Under the pieces are notes generated by a model that saw only the letters and a list, made by a program, of their open reading frames with translations, was not told the origin of the DNA and did not search any database. A program made the position numbers and the translations under genes. DNA of 64,000 nucleotides from Centroberyx gerrardi. Taxonomy: Eukaryota; Chordata; Actinopteri; Beryciformes; Berycidae. Of this stretch, positions 53,301-64,000 are shown piece by piece. Every line of letters begins with the position of its first letter. The first letter of the stretch is position 1. The stretch lies in NCBI RefSeq assembly GCF_048128805.1, contig NC_136000.1, forward strand, positions 13,288,854 through 13,352,853, in the 5' to 3' direction.

Positions 53301-55624
53301 CTTTTCACCATGTTCATAAAATGTACTTCTGCTTTTTAATAAAAGATTTTGCGTTTGGTGAGTAGTAAGGAGGTCAAATTTTGTTTTGAGTTCTAGTCTT
53401 TAGTTATATAGTTCTGGGGTTTGGGTCAGTGCATATTGCTTATCGATATCTAGGATTTTAGATGACAGATCCAATCGTTCCTTTTGAGAATGTATTTTCT
53501 TGTTTGCAGTGAATCATATAATTTGCCCCCTTAGATAGGCTTTGAGTGCATCCCAGACCATAAGACCAGAGACATCTGGAGTATTATTGGTTTCAAGAAA
53601 AAAAGGATTTGTTCCTCTATATACTTTACAAACTCATTGTCGGAAAGCAGGGTTGAGTTAAAACGCCAGTGCCTAATGGGCCGTGGAATACCAGGAAGTG
53701 ACAGTGACATCACAACAGGGGCATGGTCAGATATAACAATACTTTGGTATGTACAGGAACGGACTTGGGGGATTAACCTGTTGTCAATAAAAATATAATC
53801 TATTCTGGAGTACGTGTGGTGAACATGGGAGAAAAAAGAATACTGTCTCTCTTTAGGGTGGTGGAACTGCCATATATCTGAAATTCCATACTCAGAGAGA
53901 AAAGACTGAATGTGTGAAGCAGATTTACTCACTACACCAGGTTTGGTGGAAGAGCGGTCCAGCACTGGGTCCAACCAACAGTTGAAGTCCCCCCCCGAGT
54001 ATTAAGTAGTGGGAGCCCAGGTCAGGGAAATGAGAAAACAGGCGATCGAGGAAGCGGACATCATCTATGTTTGGGGCATATACGTTGGCCAAGACAACAT
54101 TTGTGTTGAATAGTTTCCCTGAGACAATTATAAATCTGCCGTTCCCATCGGCTGTGATTTTGGTTGGTTCGAAGAGTACGTTATTAGCTACAAGGATAGA
54201 GACCCCTCTTGCCTTCGCCTGGAAAGTAGAGTGGAAGTGCTGCCCCGCCCAGCCTGCCAGAAATCTGGAGTTGTCTGAGGAACGCAGGTTTGTTTCCTGT
54301 AAAAGGGAATATCTGTGTTAAACTGCTTAAGATGGGTGAATACTTTCTTCCTTTTAACTGGGTGATTCAACCCCTTGACATTCCAACTCACAATATTAAG
54401 ATAGCTACCGATTATATTTTGTAAAGAATGCGTGTTGAAGAGTAACAGTGTGGTGTAGACTCCATGTAGTAGCATTAAAAGGGAAATAGACAATGCATAG
54501 CATACATTCCAAACCAGACCCCCTGCAACATTTACAGAAAGAACCTAATTGAGTGCCAATGTTAAAGCAAAACTGTCCCTTCCCTACCCCCCAGCCCCAG
54601 AAAGCTTCCAAGGAACATGAAAGCACAATAAAAACTACCCATATAACCATATCCCAGATAGTAACTGTGTTGAACAGTCGCAAGCTCTTAACTCTTACCA
54701 ATCCGTACATACCCTTCCCGGCAGTTTTAGGCCTCGATCCCGTATTGGTACAAGTGCCTCAGAATAAAGAACAGTCTTCGAGATAAATAAAGTAATAATA
54801 ATAATAATATTCATTAATAATTAAATAAAAATAAGGGTTGGGTTAGGGTTAGATAAATTAACAAGTGAATAAGACATCCAGTCGAAAGGGTGACAGGCCA
54901 ACCATTACTAAGCATTGCATTAGTAAAACAAGGTGATAAAACACTAAGTATAGTTCAGTTAGAGTTCTCTATGAAAGCAGCATGTGTAAGAGAATTGCAA
55001 ACATAAGAAATGGAACTTTGCATTTATGGTCTTTCAGGTCTAGTAGTTCGACAACCGCAATTGTGTTATGCGCACATCAGTCACTGTATCACAGAAGCGC
55101 AGCCCCATGATAAGAATGTCCATATGTAGTGCTCAGTCTTATGTGAGGTAGTTCGTCCAAACCCGTAATGACAAGGACTGGGTACAGGAGCGATGGTTTA
55201 AACCCCCGTTGGTAGAGCGCCGACATCACCTCCCGGTACGCCTCCCTCGTCTCCATTTTGTCACTGAGCTGGTTCGCGTTAGCTTCGAGGGAAGTCAGGC
55301 GGTGTCCGTGGTCTGTGACCGTTGTCTGGACATAGTCCAATTTCGCTTCAAGTGATGTTATGGCCTATTTAAATTCCATGGAGAGGGCTGCTCTATGCTC
55401 CTCCAGTAGCTTAGTCAGGGCGGCCATGTTCGCAACGGAGGTGGTGGGAGCGAACGTCTTTTTTGGTCGATTGTTTTAGCAAAAAAGTATGTAAAAAAGA
55501 AAAAACTATAAAATTTCACTTTGCTGTGTGCAGAAATGAGGCTTTAAAGTTGAGTTGTCTATAAAATGTAGCGGGAGCCTGAGGGACACGCGTCTACTCC
55601 ATTCGCCACACGGAAGTCCTCCCC
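50355..55624 (-). mobile_element. L1-clade LINE with intact ends but defective ORFs
   Basis: 5.27 kb, minus orientation, bounded by the 14-bp duplication. The 3' end (50355) is A-rich with AATAAAAAG on the minus strand; the 5' end (55624) begins GGGGAGGACTTCCG. ORF1 (start 55427) has an N-terminal coiled-coil-like part (AALTKLLEEHRAALS), an in-frame TAG, and then joins abruptly to its C-terminal part (VMSALYQRGFKPSLL), so the middle is deleted. ORF2 shows an endonuclease start (LNIVSWNVKGLNHPVKRKK, about 54390), endonuclease end (SDHAPVVM, about 53720), RT blocks ([46 protein letters not shown]; 53123-52330) and a cysteine-bearing C-terminus (CDKCKNNDATLIHMYWLCP). Several frameshifts and stops break it, and the two aspartates of the catalytic YADD motif are missing near 52305. 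It cannot move itself. Confidence 0.9.
52461..52657 (-). repeat. Segment of the L1 RT region copied into saal1 intron 2
   Basis: The exact inverted counterpart of 46861-47057. Outside these 197 bp the two loci share nothing: the next base differs at each boundary. Confidence 0.95.
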
Positions 55625-55638
55625 AGGCTGCCATTTTC
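55625..55638. repeat. Target-site duplication of the L1, copy at the L1 5' end
   Basis: AGGCTGCCATTTTC, the second copy of the 14-bp duplication. It continues directly into the L2 reading frame (AAIFKVTNYLLLGADVGESS), which shows that the L1 landed inside the L2. Confidence 0.92.
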
Positions 55639-56270
55639 AAAGTAACCAATTACCTTCTTTTAGGAGCGGATGTGGGGGAAAGTTCTGTTTTAATCCTTTT
55701 AGATCATAGTGCAGCATTTGACACCACTGACCGCCAAATTTTAATTGACCACCATATTTTTTAAAATTGGTTCAGCTCATACCTATCACATACAACATTC
55801 TTCTTGTTCATCAGCACCCAAAAATACTCCATATTCCATTCTTACACCTATTCATCCAACTGAGAACCATCTCTAAAATCCAACCTTTTTTGTCATTCAA
55901 TAATCTGGAAGCAGTCATTCATGCCTTAATCACCTCTTGTCTACATTACTGTAATTCTCTTTATTCTGGTATCAGTCAAAAGTCTCTTCCTCGTCTCAAG
56001 CTTGTACAAAACACAGCTTCTTGGATTTTAACTGGAGCCAATGGTGACATTTTATTTTGATTGTCCACTGTTGATGATCAACAGACTTCATCACCTGAGT
56101 ATCTGTCAGCTAGGGAGAAACACATTCCTACATATGAAACTGTTTCATGAGTCAATTTCTGTCCTATAACAATAACTTTAACCAGTTTTTTATGTGACTA
56201 AACTAAATCTAACCTTTTTGTCACGTGGAAGTTGAGTATCAACATTGCACTATACAAATAAAGTGTTACC
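55639..56270 (+). mobile_element. L2-clade LINE fragment, part 2 (reverse transcriptase and 3' tail)
   Basis: Encodes VLILLDHSAAFDTTDRQIL, the first catalytic RT block, then after a gap FLSFNNLEAVIHALITSCLH, YCNSLYSGISQKSLPRLKLV and QNTASWILTG, the conserved L2/Rex1-type C-terminal block. It ends with a GCACTATACAAATAAAG tail typical of this group. Stops and frameshifts make it a fossil. Together with 49885-49971 it is one element split by two later insertions. Confidence 0.75.
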
Positions 56271-56353
56271 TGTTTAAACAATTCTTGCTGACAGTCCGCT
56301 GATGCATCGTTGAATATATATTAATTTCATAGTTGAGAGTCAACAGTGGGCTA
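56271..56353 (+). repeat. Local duplication, copy 1 (right part)
   Basis: Resumes homology with the uninterrupted copy 2: GTTTAAACAATTCTTGCTGACAG here against GTTAAAACAATTATTGTCGACAG at 59013, and both end in CAACAGTGGGCTA or TAACAGTGGGCTA. About 80 bp long, moderately diverged. Confidence 0.65.
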
Positions 56354-56439
56354 AGGGGTAACCTGTTCGAGGAGCTTAGACTAACAGAATCAGTATCATC
56401 TTTTAAATTACTTATTATATATACATACAGTATATACAT

Positions 56440-56655
56440 ATACATATCTCTATAGACTTGCTTTTATGTGACATTACATAAATTACTTTGTTTTACCCTT
56501 TTTTTTTTTAAAAAATCTTGTGTTCTTTTATCCTATGGACCTTTTACTTTGTTTTAATCTCCTCTATTGAAAATGTTTTCTGTATTTACTGACAATTAAG
56601 AACTTTGTAAACTCTTTTTTAGAAAAATGTTATACAAATAAAGTTTATTGTTACT
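56440..56655 (+). mobile_element. Second L2-type 3' tail fragment
   Basis: TTTTACTTTGTTTTAATCTC, then AACTTTGTAAACTC and GTTATACAAATAAAGTTTAT, the familiar T-rich 3' untranslated end and tail of fish L2 elements. No coding part remains. Confidence 0.55.
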
Positions 56656-56659
56656 AAAT

Positions 56660-58480
56660 ATTATTAAGTAATATTGTTGTTTCAATGTGTTTGTCTGTCC
56701 GTTCTGTGGTATGGTCCAATGTTCAATAAGCTCTTCAGTGTTGTCTTTCTCAACACACCCTTCAGTAAACTGCAAGAGACACTGCACAAGAGGACAAGTC
56801 TTATCAAGTGTGTACCAGCTCATTACACTGGTGCCATCCTGTGCAATTCATGATCCAGATGCCCAATGCAGTATATTCTCCTACCGCTTAAAAGCAAACA
56901 TTAACATTAACATTAAGAGTTGAAGATAAGAGTTCTGCACATTTCTGCTCGTCGTCTACTCACCAGTTGTAAGGATCTTTTTATAATTAATTTATTTTAC
57001 CTGCTGGCCAGTCCTTTTCACCCCACTTCCACTGGTCCAACCACATTAAATGGAAGTCTGTCCAGTAGGCCTATTTGGATACACGTATGGGCCTATTGAG
57101 TGAAAATTAAGGGTTTTTTTAACAGATGCAAATTTCCAATTCCTGGATAGTGAAAACTTGCAATTGTACACTCTGTTAGATCAATTTAATCTGCATGGGA
57201 ACATAAACAACTGCAACTTATGCATTTATGCATGTGGAAATCAATTGCCAGGCTGCTGCTGTTGCCTTATTAATCACTGCAGTGTTTCCCTTTTTGGCAA
57301 TTATATGTTTATACTTCTCATAAAACTCCCATTATGAGTCGCTGCTCCATGGCTGTGAAGGATCTTATTCTCTGCCAAACGTTTCACTCTCTACTCTCCA
57401 CTACTTGGCCTGCTTTTAAGCAGCAGGGGCGCACATGTCACCTTATTGCCCAAACCATACTTCAGTTACCTTAATTGAGGGAGGCGCAAGATGCCTTCGT
57501 GAAACAGAATTAAGCCAGACTAGAATGTAGAGTTTACTGAAGTGAGGCTTCACCTCCCAGGATAGAGCCTCTCTAAAAAGGGGGAAACAAGAAACCCACA
57601 TCAGAATTCAAAATTATTTGTAAAGATCCTATCAGTATGTCCAAACAGTTAATGATATACATTGGAGAAATTCCATAGAAAGCATTACAATTTAGACAAA
57701 ACATTGAAAACCCAGTTGCTCATTCATAACCTGGGAATGTAACATTTTCAAAAAACTATATCCATTTGCATTCCTCTCTCAATAACAATATGTCTACACC
57801 CATCCTCTCCTTGGCCATCTGATTTGTTTGATCACAGAGAAGGATAAATCTGAGAACATGACCATATTCAGAGAAATGCCTTGCAATGGACGACTTATCA
57901 TCATTACATCTTATAGCGCTCTGATGCTCAATAATGCGTGTCTTGACTTGCCTTCTAATTTTACCAACATATTAAAGACCACAGGTACATTGCAACAGGT
58001 AAATAACATTTATAAAGTTGCAAGTGACAAAATAATTTATCTTATATTGTCTCTTGGTCACACTTCTTAATGTCGTCTAACCGGCCTCTGGTGTCAAGAG
58101 GGATGTGATAGTCAACTGTCACTTGGAATAATTACACCTGAGCTGCGCAAAGCACAAGCGGGTTGTGTGTCCGACAACCGACAGGATGGGCTACCCTAGT
58201 CTTAGCCACATTTATACAGGTAGTAACCTATGATACATGTTCCTATAGGCATGTAGTTTAGTACACTACAAAACCTTTCACAGACTTGCACTATAATCAC
58301 AATATACAGGTCAGACTCAATCAGCCCCTTTCCAGTTTTTAAAACATGACTGCCATGTTGACACCTTCCTTCATGACTCATAAATTACATTAATATGCAA
58401 GCAGCACGGGTGTAATTTTTATTGGAATTTACGCAGTCAAGCATTGATGGACTCTAGTTGGTACACAGTCTCTATTGAGC
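56660..58480. other. saal1-mucin spacer, middle part: no gene recognised
   Basis: Both strands were examined. No exon-like frame or named repeat is recognised in this 1.8-kb stretch. Confidence 0.5.
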
Positions 58481-59095
58481 AATCTAGTTTAGTGGGAAAT
58501 GATGACAATTGTTTGATGTTAAATAGGCTAAGACTACAAATGCCTATCTCACGTAATTTAACCCTCTAGGCTAACATCCTCCCTGAACCAACAGAGTGTG
58601 TGCTGTTAGATAAGAATAGGTACAGACACTTCTCAAAATGCAGCTGTCTAACTATGGAAGGGGTCCAAAAATCTGTTTGCCCTTGGAGGAGCTCCCACTC
58701 TGTGTAGCTGTTTGACAACATGCAAAATGACTGTATAGTTAACCACAATTTAGCCAGCAGTATTTCCTGAATGGCTAAACATGCCTGATGGGACGTTCTG
58801 TAAGGCTAAACATGCATGATGGCAGATCTGATTTCCCCTACCAGTTGGTGAGATTAGTAACCTTCTATGTTGTATAATTATTATTAATTATAACTATTTG
58901 CAGAAGTGAGTACACTATTCAAGCACCTGTTGATCTTAATGATGATGTCCCAACAGTCAGAGATTATCTTGGCATGAAAATAACCGCTGAGTGATGTTGA
59001 TGTCTGATGTCTGTTAAAACAATTATTGTCGACAGTTAGGTGATACACTGTTGATGACACTGAATAACTATTGTTGACAGTTAACAGTGGGCTAT
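58481..59095 (+). repeat. Local duplication, copy 2 (uninterrupted)
   Basis: Direct-orientation partner of 48992-49501 plus 56271-56353, about 9.5 kb away. It keeps both parts contiguous, with only about 14 bp between them, and so represents the empty site for the 6.8-kb block in copy 1. Confidence 0.75.
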
Positions 59096-59854
59096 CAAAA
59101 TAAAGTGATGCAGAGCAAATAAATGGAATTATATCACTCCAATCCTTGCATCCTTGCACTGGTTCCCCAGAGTCCAGGCTCAAGACTAAAGATCTTAACA
59201 CACCAAGAATTACGCAAATAAACGACACGAAATTGCAAATAATTTGCAGGCAAATTTGACGCACCATTTACATTCACACCAAATGCAATGCAATTTTGCG
59301 ATTAAATTATATAGGTTCTTTAGAAAAAGTCCACACCGTCAGCAGAACCAAAACAAAGCAGATGCTCTGCTTCAAGCTCTGGAAAGTAGCACGGTAATAG
59401 GGCCCTGACTGAGAGTCAAACTGCTTTGTTTGGTATTGCATGTGTGGTTGCTACCACTAGGGTAATTCTGCCAATGGGGCTGCATTCAGTATAATCATTT
59501 GGACGTTTTGATGATGATATGTTTATGGGTTTGCCCTTTTTGTTTGTTTGCTATTCTGAATATTTGGAGCTTCCTTTTTTTTAAAAATAATTATTGTTTT
59601 TTGTGTGTGTGCCTGAAGGCTACTAGTTCAAGTGCCTCAATATCAAACGCATATAAAAATAGCCTACAGGCCAGTAGGAGCAGCATAACGCCATGAGTGC
59701 TTTATTTTGCTACATTTATTACTCGGTTGGTATAAAATATTATATCCCCAACTATCAAGCTCCATACCATCGTTAGTAACAATAATTCAGTTCTCCATTC
59801 GGTTTCCTACCATAAGATGGATTTAGCTATTAGCTATTTCGCAACAATATTCAT
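59096..59854. other. saal1-mucin spacer: no gene recognised
   Basis: No coding or transposon signature that I can name in this 0.75-kb stretch. Confidence 0.45.
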
Positions 59855-60600
59855 ATGCCATCAATCAATGCTGAAGAAAAAAGGAAAACAGAGGGAGAGA
59901 TAACAGTGGATGAAATCAATACAGTTATCCATCAAATGGCCCCAGGAAAATCACCTGGCCTTGATGGCCTTCCACAAACATTCTATTCAATGTTTCACAG
60001 TAAACTTACCCCTTTATTACTGGCACACTATAACAAGGTTTTTCGAAAAGGTTTTTTCCCTACATCCTCGAATACAGCATCAATAACTCTACTTATCAAG
60101 AAAGATAAAGACCCCTTGCTATGTGGGAACCAGCGTTCCCTTTCAATCTTGAATTGTGATGTCAAGATATTGACTAAGGTGTTAGCAAATAGGCTGAAAC
60201 AGGAAGTAACTAAACTGGTACATCTTGACTAAGTTGGCTTCATACGTCAACGACATAGCTCAGACAGCATCAGATGTTTAGTAAATCCCCCACTCCTACT
60301 TTAGCATTGTCCCTGGATGCTGAAAAAGCCTTTGACAGGGTGGAGTGGGAGTACCTGTTTAAGACTCTGGAGACATATGGTTTTGGCCCCCATTTCATCA
60401 GGTGTGTTAGAAGTCTATACTCTGGTGCCTGTGCCCCAGTCATTACTAATGGCAGGGCCTCCCGCAATTTTGAGCTCCATAGGGGGACCAGACAGGGGTG
60501 CCCTCTCTCTCCCTTGCTATTCATTCTGGCCCTCGAACCACTCGCTATAGCAATACTAGAGAACTCTGAAGAACTGGTCCCCACTGACTTCAGTTGTTTT
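59855..60600 (+). mobile_element. Second L1-clade LINE fragment (reverse transcriptase, degenerate)
   Basis: Encodes ITVDEINTVIHQMAPGKSPG, SILNCDVKILTKVLANRLKQ and, after a stop at about 60230 and a frameshift, [20 protein letters not shown] and HRGTRQGCPLSPLLFILALE. The protein differs widely from the element at 50.36-55.62 kb, so it is another family. Both ends are truncated and no target duplication was found. Confidence 0.8.
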
Positions 60601-60670
60601 AGAGAAGGCTGCTATGGAGTTGTGCTGACAACCTCCCTGTGTTATATGGACAAACCTCACCTGTGTTTCA

Positions 60671-60731
60671 ACTGGCATGAGGGTGAGTAGATGACGACAG
60701 AATTTTCATTTTGGGTGAACTATTCCTTTAA
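60671..60731. repeat. Terminal fragment of a common fish DNA element
   Basis: ACTGGCATGAGGGTGAGTAG followed by GACAGAATTTTCATTTTGGG and TGAACTATTCCTTTAA resembles the end of an abundant teleost non-autonomous DNA transposon, from memory. The other end was not found. Confidence 0.5.
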
Positions 60732-62403
60732 CACTAATGCAGCAGTCAAGAAAGATCATACGCCACCTACTGGCCCAGATAAATTGCATCCTGCAACATC
60801 CAGGCAGCATACAGTGATACTGCTGTGGTGTCTTGGCCTCAACACTGAACACAAATAATAAAGTAAGTATTTGCAAGCTAGCTAGCTAATTTTCTCTAGC
60901 TAGCTTATAATCAATCTCGTATTTTATTGGTGGTTTTGGTAAGCTATTGATAGATAGCTTTGAAGTTTAAATGAGACATCTAGCTTGAGTTGAAGCTAAT
61001 GTTACGGTAAATAAGTGCCAGCTAGCTAGTAGCTATAGGCCTATAATTTCCCTTTAGCTAGCTATCAATATCTATGTATATACCTGATGATACCTTTTGT
61101 GAACCAATCTCATAATAATATTGTTTTTGGCTAGTGTGAATTCTACTGTCCATTAAGGGGGACATCAGCGGTGATCACACAGAAGTCATTAACATTTTCA
61201 AAAACGCATCCTCCTACTGACTGCAAGTCAATTGACTGTAAATGAATAGGAGGATTTTGCTGTGAATCCAGTTTGATATAGGAAACTATGGAGTATTTTG
61301 AGACCGTTTTCCCCCTCTGTTTTCCTCAAAAAAAAAACGGTGGAATCTTTCTAAATAAATGGTAAACATAATTCTCTTATTATTCCTGATGACAATTTAC
61401 TTTAGAATCATAAGTAAAACATTAATCCGAGTATAAGAGTTGATATCCAAGTTTTTATTTTAGTCATCCCTGTTATTATAACCTATTCACTGGTGTTTAT
61501 GTGATGTATTAGGGTTAACCTGGAAAGGAGGGAGGGTTTTTTGGGGTTTTTTTGCCCCTGCCCCTTAGAGAGTCTGTGCACGCCACTATGATGGTAGTAT
61601 CAGAAGTGCTTTTCAGTTAGCCAATATCATGATCCTTTGGTCTTCAGGCTTTTATTTATGAAACCAGAACAGAAAGTTGGTTGGCAAACACATTAAACAC
61701 TGTAGGATGTAGTTGTTCAGGATTGTTAATGATCCACCTGCCTGTCAGATGTAAAGCAGATGGCAGATACTCGAAGGTGACGCAGACCTGTCATTGATGC
61801 ATAGCTTTGGCACAGACAGTCAATAGTTTTGAGATGATTGTCGGCTGACACATGCATTATGGACATACTGTCCCCACCACCAATGAAATGTCTACAGTTT
61901 CAACATTGATAATAGTTAATAATAGGCCATGTCATCTTGTGAAAATATATGAATATATTAAAGACACTATGACTACAAAATATAGCCTAACATATATTTT
62001 TTTAGCTTTTTGTCTAGGCTATTTTGAGTTGAAAAAGTAAGCCACTTAAATGCTGTCATTTTTGTTTTGATAACATATACCTCTACTTTGGAAATTTTAT
62101 CCAAATGCAACCATTTTTGCTAGACTGCATGCATGTCATATTAAAGTTTATAAAAGAATACACCTACAACAGAGGAGCAGACTGTAAAAAACATAACTTT
62201 ACTGTTATCCATTCCTCTAGAACTGAAAAGGCCTAATTCAACTGCAAACACTTTTGCCAATTAAGAGGTCAGAAAAATGTAGGAAATAGAAAAGGGGAGT
62301 AATGAAAGGTGTCAGACCTTCTTTCTGAACATGTTTACATGTCTTGGCAATAAATGTTAAGGTCCTGCCCAAAAGGGTGTGAGCAAAAATTGAGCAATCC
62401 CAA
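60732..62403. other. Spacer before the mucin gene: AGCTAGC-rich stretch, otherwise unassigned
   Basis: Between 60870 and 61075 the motif AGCTAGC and its variants recur many times, as often seen near fish genes. The rest has no recognised coding or repeat content. Confidence 0.5.
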
Positions 62404-62410
62404 TATAAAG
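62404..62410 (+). promoter_or_regulatory. TATA box of the mucin gene
   Basis: TATAAAG, 63 bp before the T of the mucin start codon, in CCCAATATAAAGGAC. Spacing would put the transcription start near 62434 with a leader of about 40 bases. A strong TATA box suits a tissue-restricted secretory gene. Confidence 0.6.
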
Positions 62411-62472
62411 GACTGTCAAGGAATGGTCAGACTATTACCTGCTTTGGTGACGGCAAGCTCACAGTGGTAACT

Positions 62473-63355
62473 ATGAGGTGGAGCTGTCTGTGGTTGTGCT
62501 CCCTGGCTCTGTCAGTTACCAGCCTCATCAATGTCCAGGCCAGAAAGGGTAAGACCAGGGTCGTTTTGGATTCTCTGGGATCATTTTCAGGACTGGGTCA
62601 ATGAGTTATTCTGCTTTATACATATGAATGTTTAATGTACAGCATTGTAGTCGGTATTTGTCAACTTACTACACTTATTAATAATGTTTATGGACTAGGT
62701 TGTAACAAGGAGGTTTCGGAGCCAGTGAGATTTCTCTAGCTTTGATAGAACACTTACAGATTTGTTTTAAGAGAATACTGTTGTCCAAATATTCTAATGA
62801 AGAAATGTTGAGAACACTGCTAATAACTTTCTCTCATATTTTGCCTCCACAGCTCGCAACCATGTCAACAGCATCTGCAGCACATGGGGCAGAGAGCACT
62901 TCAAGACCTTTGATGGGGATGTGTACCAGTTCCCCGGCCTGTGTGAGTACAACCTGGCCTCAGACTGCCACGAGTCTCTCCAAGAGTTCTCAGTGCACAT
63001 GAAGAGGAGAGAGGCTGGTGGAAACCCTACAGTCAGCTATGTAGTGGTCACCATCAATGACCTTTCATTCCACCTGACTAAGACAATCGTCACTGTGAAC
63101 AACGATCCGTAAGTACTAACCAAACTCCATACAGATTTCTTTGATCCGTAACTGTACTTCTCTTTTCTTGTAAATTGATGCATTATAATCAAGATAACAT
63201 ATACACACATATACTGTATTTATATATATCTCTCTCCCAGCATCGATATGCCATACTATAACGCAGGAGTTCAACTGGAACGAAACACAGTTTACATCAA
63301 GCTCCAATCCAAAGTCGGCATCGTTGTCATGTGGAACGGTGATGATGCAGTCATG
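62473..63355 (+). CDS. Gel-forming mucin, N-terminal part (signal peptide and first VWD domain); gene continues past the right edge
   Basis: Three exons join in phase: 62473-62548, 62853-63108 and 63241-63355. Exon 1 encodes a signal peptide, MRWSCLWLCSLALSVTSLI, then NVQARKG. Exons 2-3 encode the start of a von Willebrand factor D domain: SICSTWGREHFKTFDGDVYQ, FPGLCEYNLASDCHESLQ, then YYNAGVQLERNTVYIKLQ and GIVVMWNGDDAVM. This is the N-terminal D1 domain of MUC2/MUC5AC/MUC5B-type secreted mucins, which drive disulfide-linked polymer assembly in the Golgi. The next expected block (LCGDFNG-type) is not in the remaining 645 bp. Related VWD proteins such as otogelin and VWF are possible, but the CSTWG...FKTFDGDV pattern and the short leader favour MUC5/MUC2. 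The exact paralog cannot be set. Confidence 0.87.
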
Positions 63356-64000
63356 GTAAAAACAAAACAAATGTTTCAATCTGCTATATTGCTGTTTCCT
63401 AACAATGAATTGAGATATGACAAAAAAAAACAGATTACTGTATCATCATGCTTAGAGCATTACATTAATGTTGTCGGATAAATCATTGATGGTATCCTGA
63501 GTCAGGCAGAACAATATCTTGGCAGCACTCCTTTAAGTGTATTGTATGAGGCATCATAAGCAAGGGCGGATATTTCATTTCACTGTTGGGGGGGACAATA
63601 AACAGAAAAATTTCTCAAGAGCAATTCCTGAAGGGGACACCAAAGGTGCCGCCAAAAGTACTGTTGTATTAAATGTATATAGAGGTCCATTATGAAACAT
63701 TTCCATAAGCACTTCATTCCTTTCTTATGAAGATTTTATCAAATTGCCTTTGATATTACTGGGGTCTTTCTACTTGGCGTTTCGGTGCACTGAAAAATGA
63801 TCGGATGTCTGTTTTTCTTTTCTCTGCCATTTTAACTGACCTGGCTGGCTGACAAATAGACACACACACACACACACACACAGCATGCAGGTTATTTACA
63901 GTAGTAGATGAGATGCAACACCCATTAACTGAACTAAAGCTAATATATGCCTAATTAGATTAAGTTTTCCCGAAAAAGCAGATCTCTAATGTTTTGCTGT
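63356..64000. other. Mucin intron 3 (incomplete), with a CA repeat
   Basis: Starts with a GTAAAA donor. A CA dinucleotide run lies at about 63860-63882, and TTGGGGGGGACA near 63585 belongs to a sequence often seen in fish repeats. No further exon is visible. Confidence 0.6.

Overview
The window is vertebrate, and the genes and repeats together point to a teleost fish, probably a percomorph. The evidence is spliced genes with GT/AG introns, fish-type non-LTR retrotransposons (L1 and L2 clades), Tc1, hAT and PIF/Harbinger-like short elements, and a gene order like parts of human chromosome 11p15. I cannot name the species. Six protein genes were built exon by exon from splice sites and reading phase. 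Four are complete: kcnc1 (598 aa), sergef (394 aa), tph1 (480 aa) and saal1 (475 aa). Two run off the edges: cd81 on the left and a gel-forming mucin on the right.

Layout. 1-4650: the 5' end of cd81 (minus; exons 1 and 2 only), with a Tc1-type short element in its second intron. 6596-17605: kcnc1 (plus), a Kv3.1 potassium channel with up to three possible C-termini. 18611-26676: sergef (minus), an RCC1-repeat protein in 11 exons, with a PIF/Harbinger-like element in intron 7. 28041-33745: tph1 (minus), tryptophan hydroxylase, 11 exons, with a TATA-like box and a CCAAT/CRE-like cluster upstream. 33.96-40.8 kb: intergenic. 41372-47877: saal1 (minus), 13 exons. 48-62.4 kb: a transposon-rich spacer. 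62473-63355: first three exons of a secreted mucin (plus).

The genes are unrelated in function: tetraspanin, neuronal potassium channel, secretion regulator, serotonin synthesis, armadillo-like protein and mucin. They look like an inherited syntenic block rather than a pathway. cd81 and kcnc1 are head to head; sergef, tph1 and saal1 are all on the minus strand; saal1 and the mucin diverge across about 14.6 kb.

I found no sign of an undescribed multi-gene system. The most unusual structure is in the transposon DNA. A 5.27-kb L1-clade element (50355-55624, 14-bp target-site duplication) lies inside an older L2 element that also took an hAT-like short element 8 bp away. That stack sits inside one copy of a local 0.6-kb duplication whose second copy (58.48-59.10 kb) is uninterrupted. 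A 197-bp internal piece of the L1 reverse-transcriptase region is present, base for base identical and inverted, in saal1 intron 2, 74 bp from a splice donor and between 5-bp direct repeats. All homology statements come from recognising motifs, not from searches.
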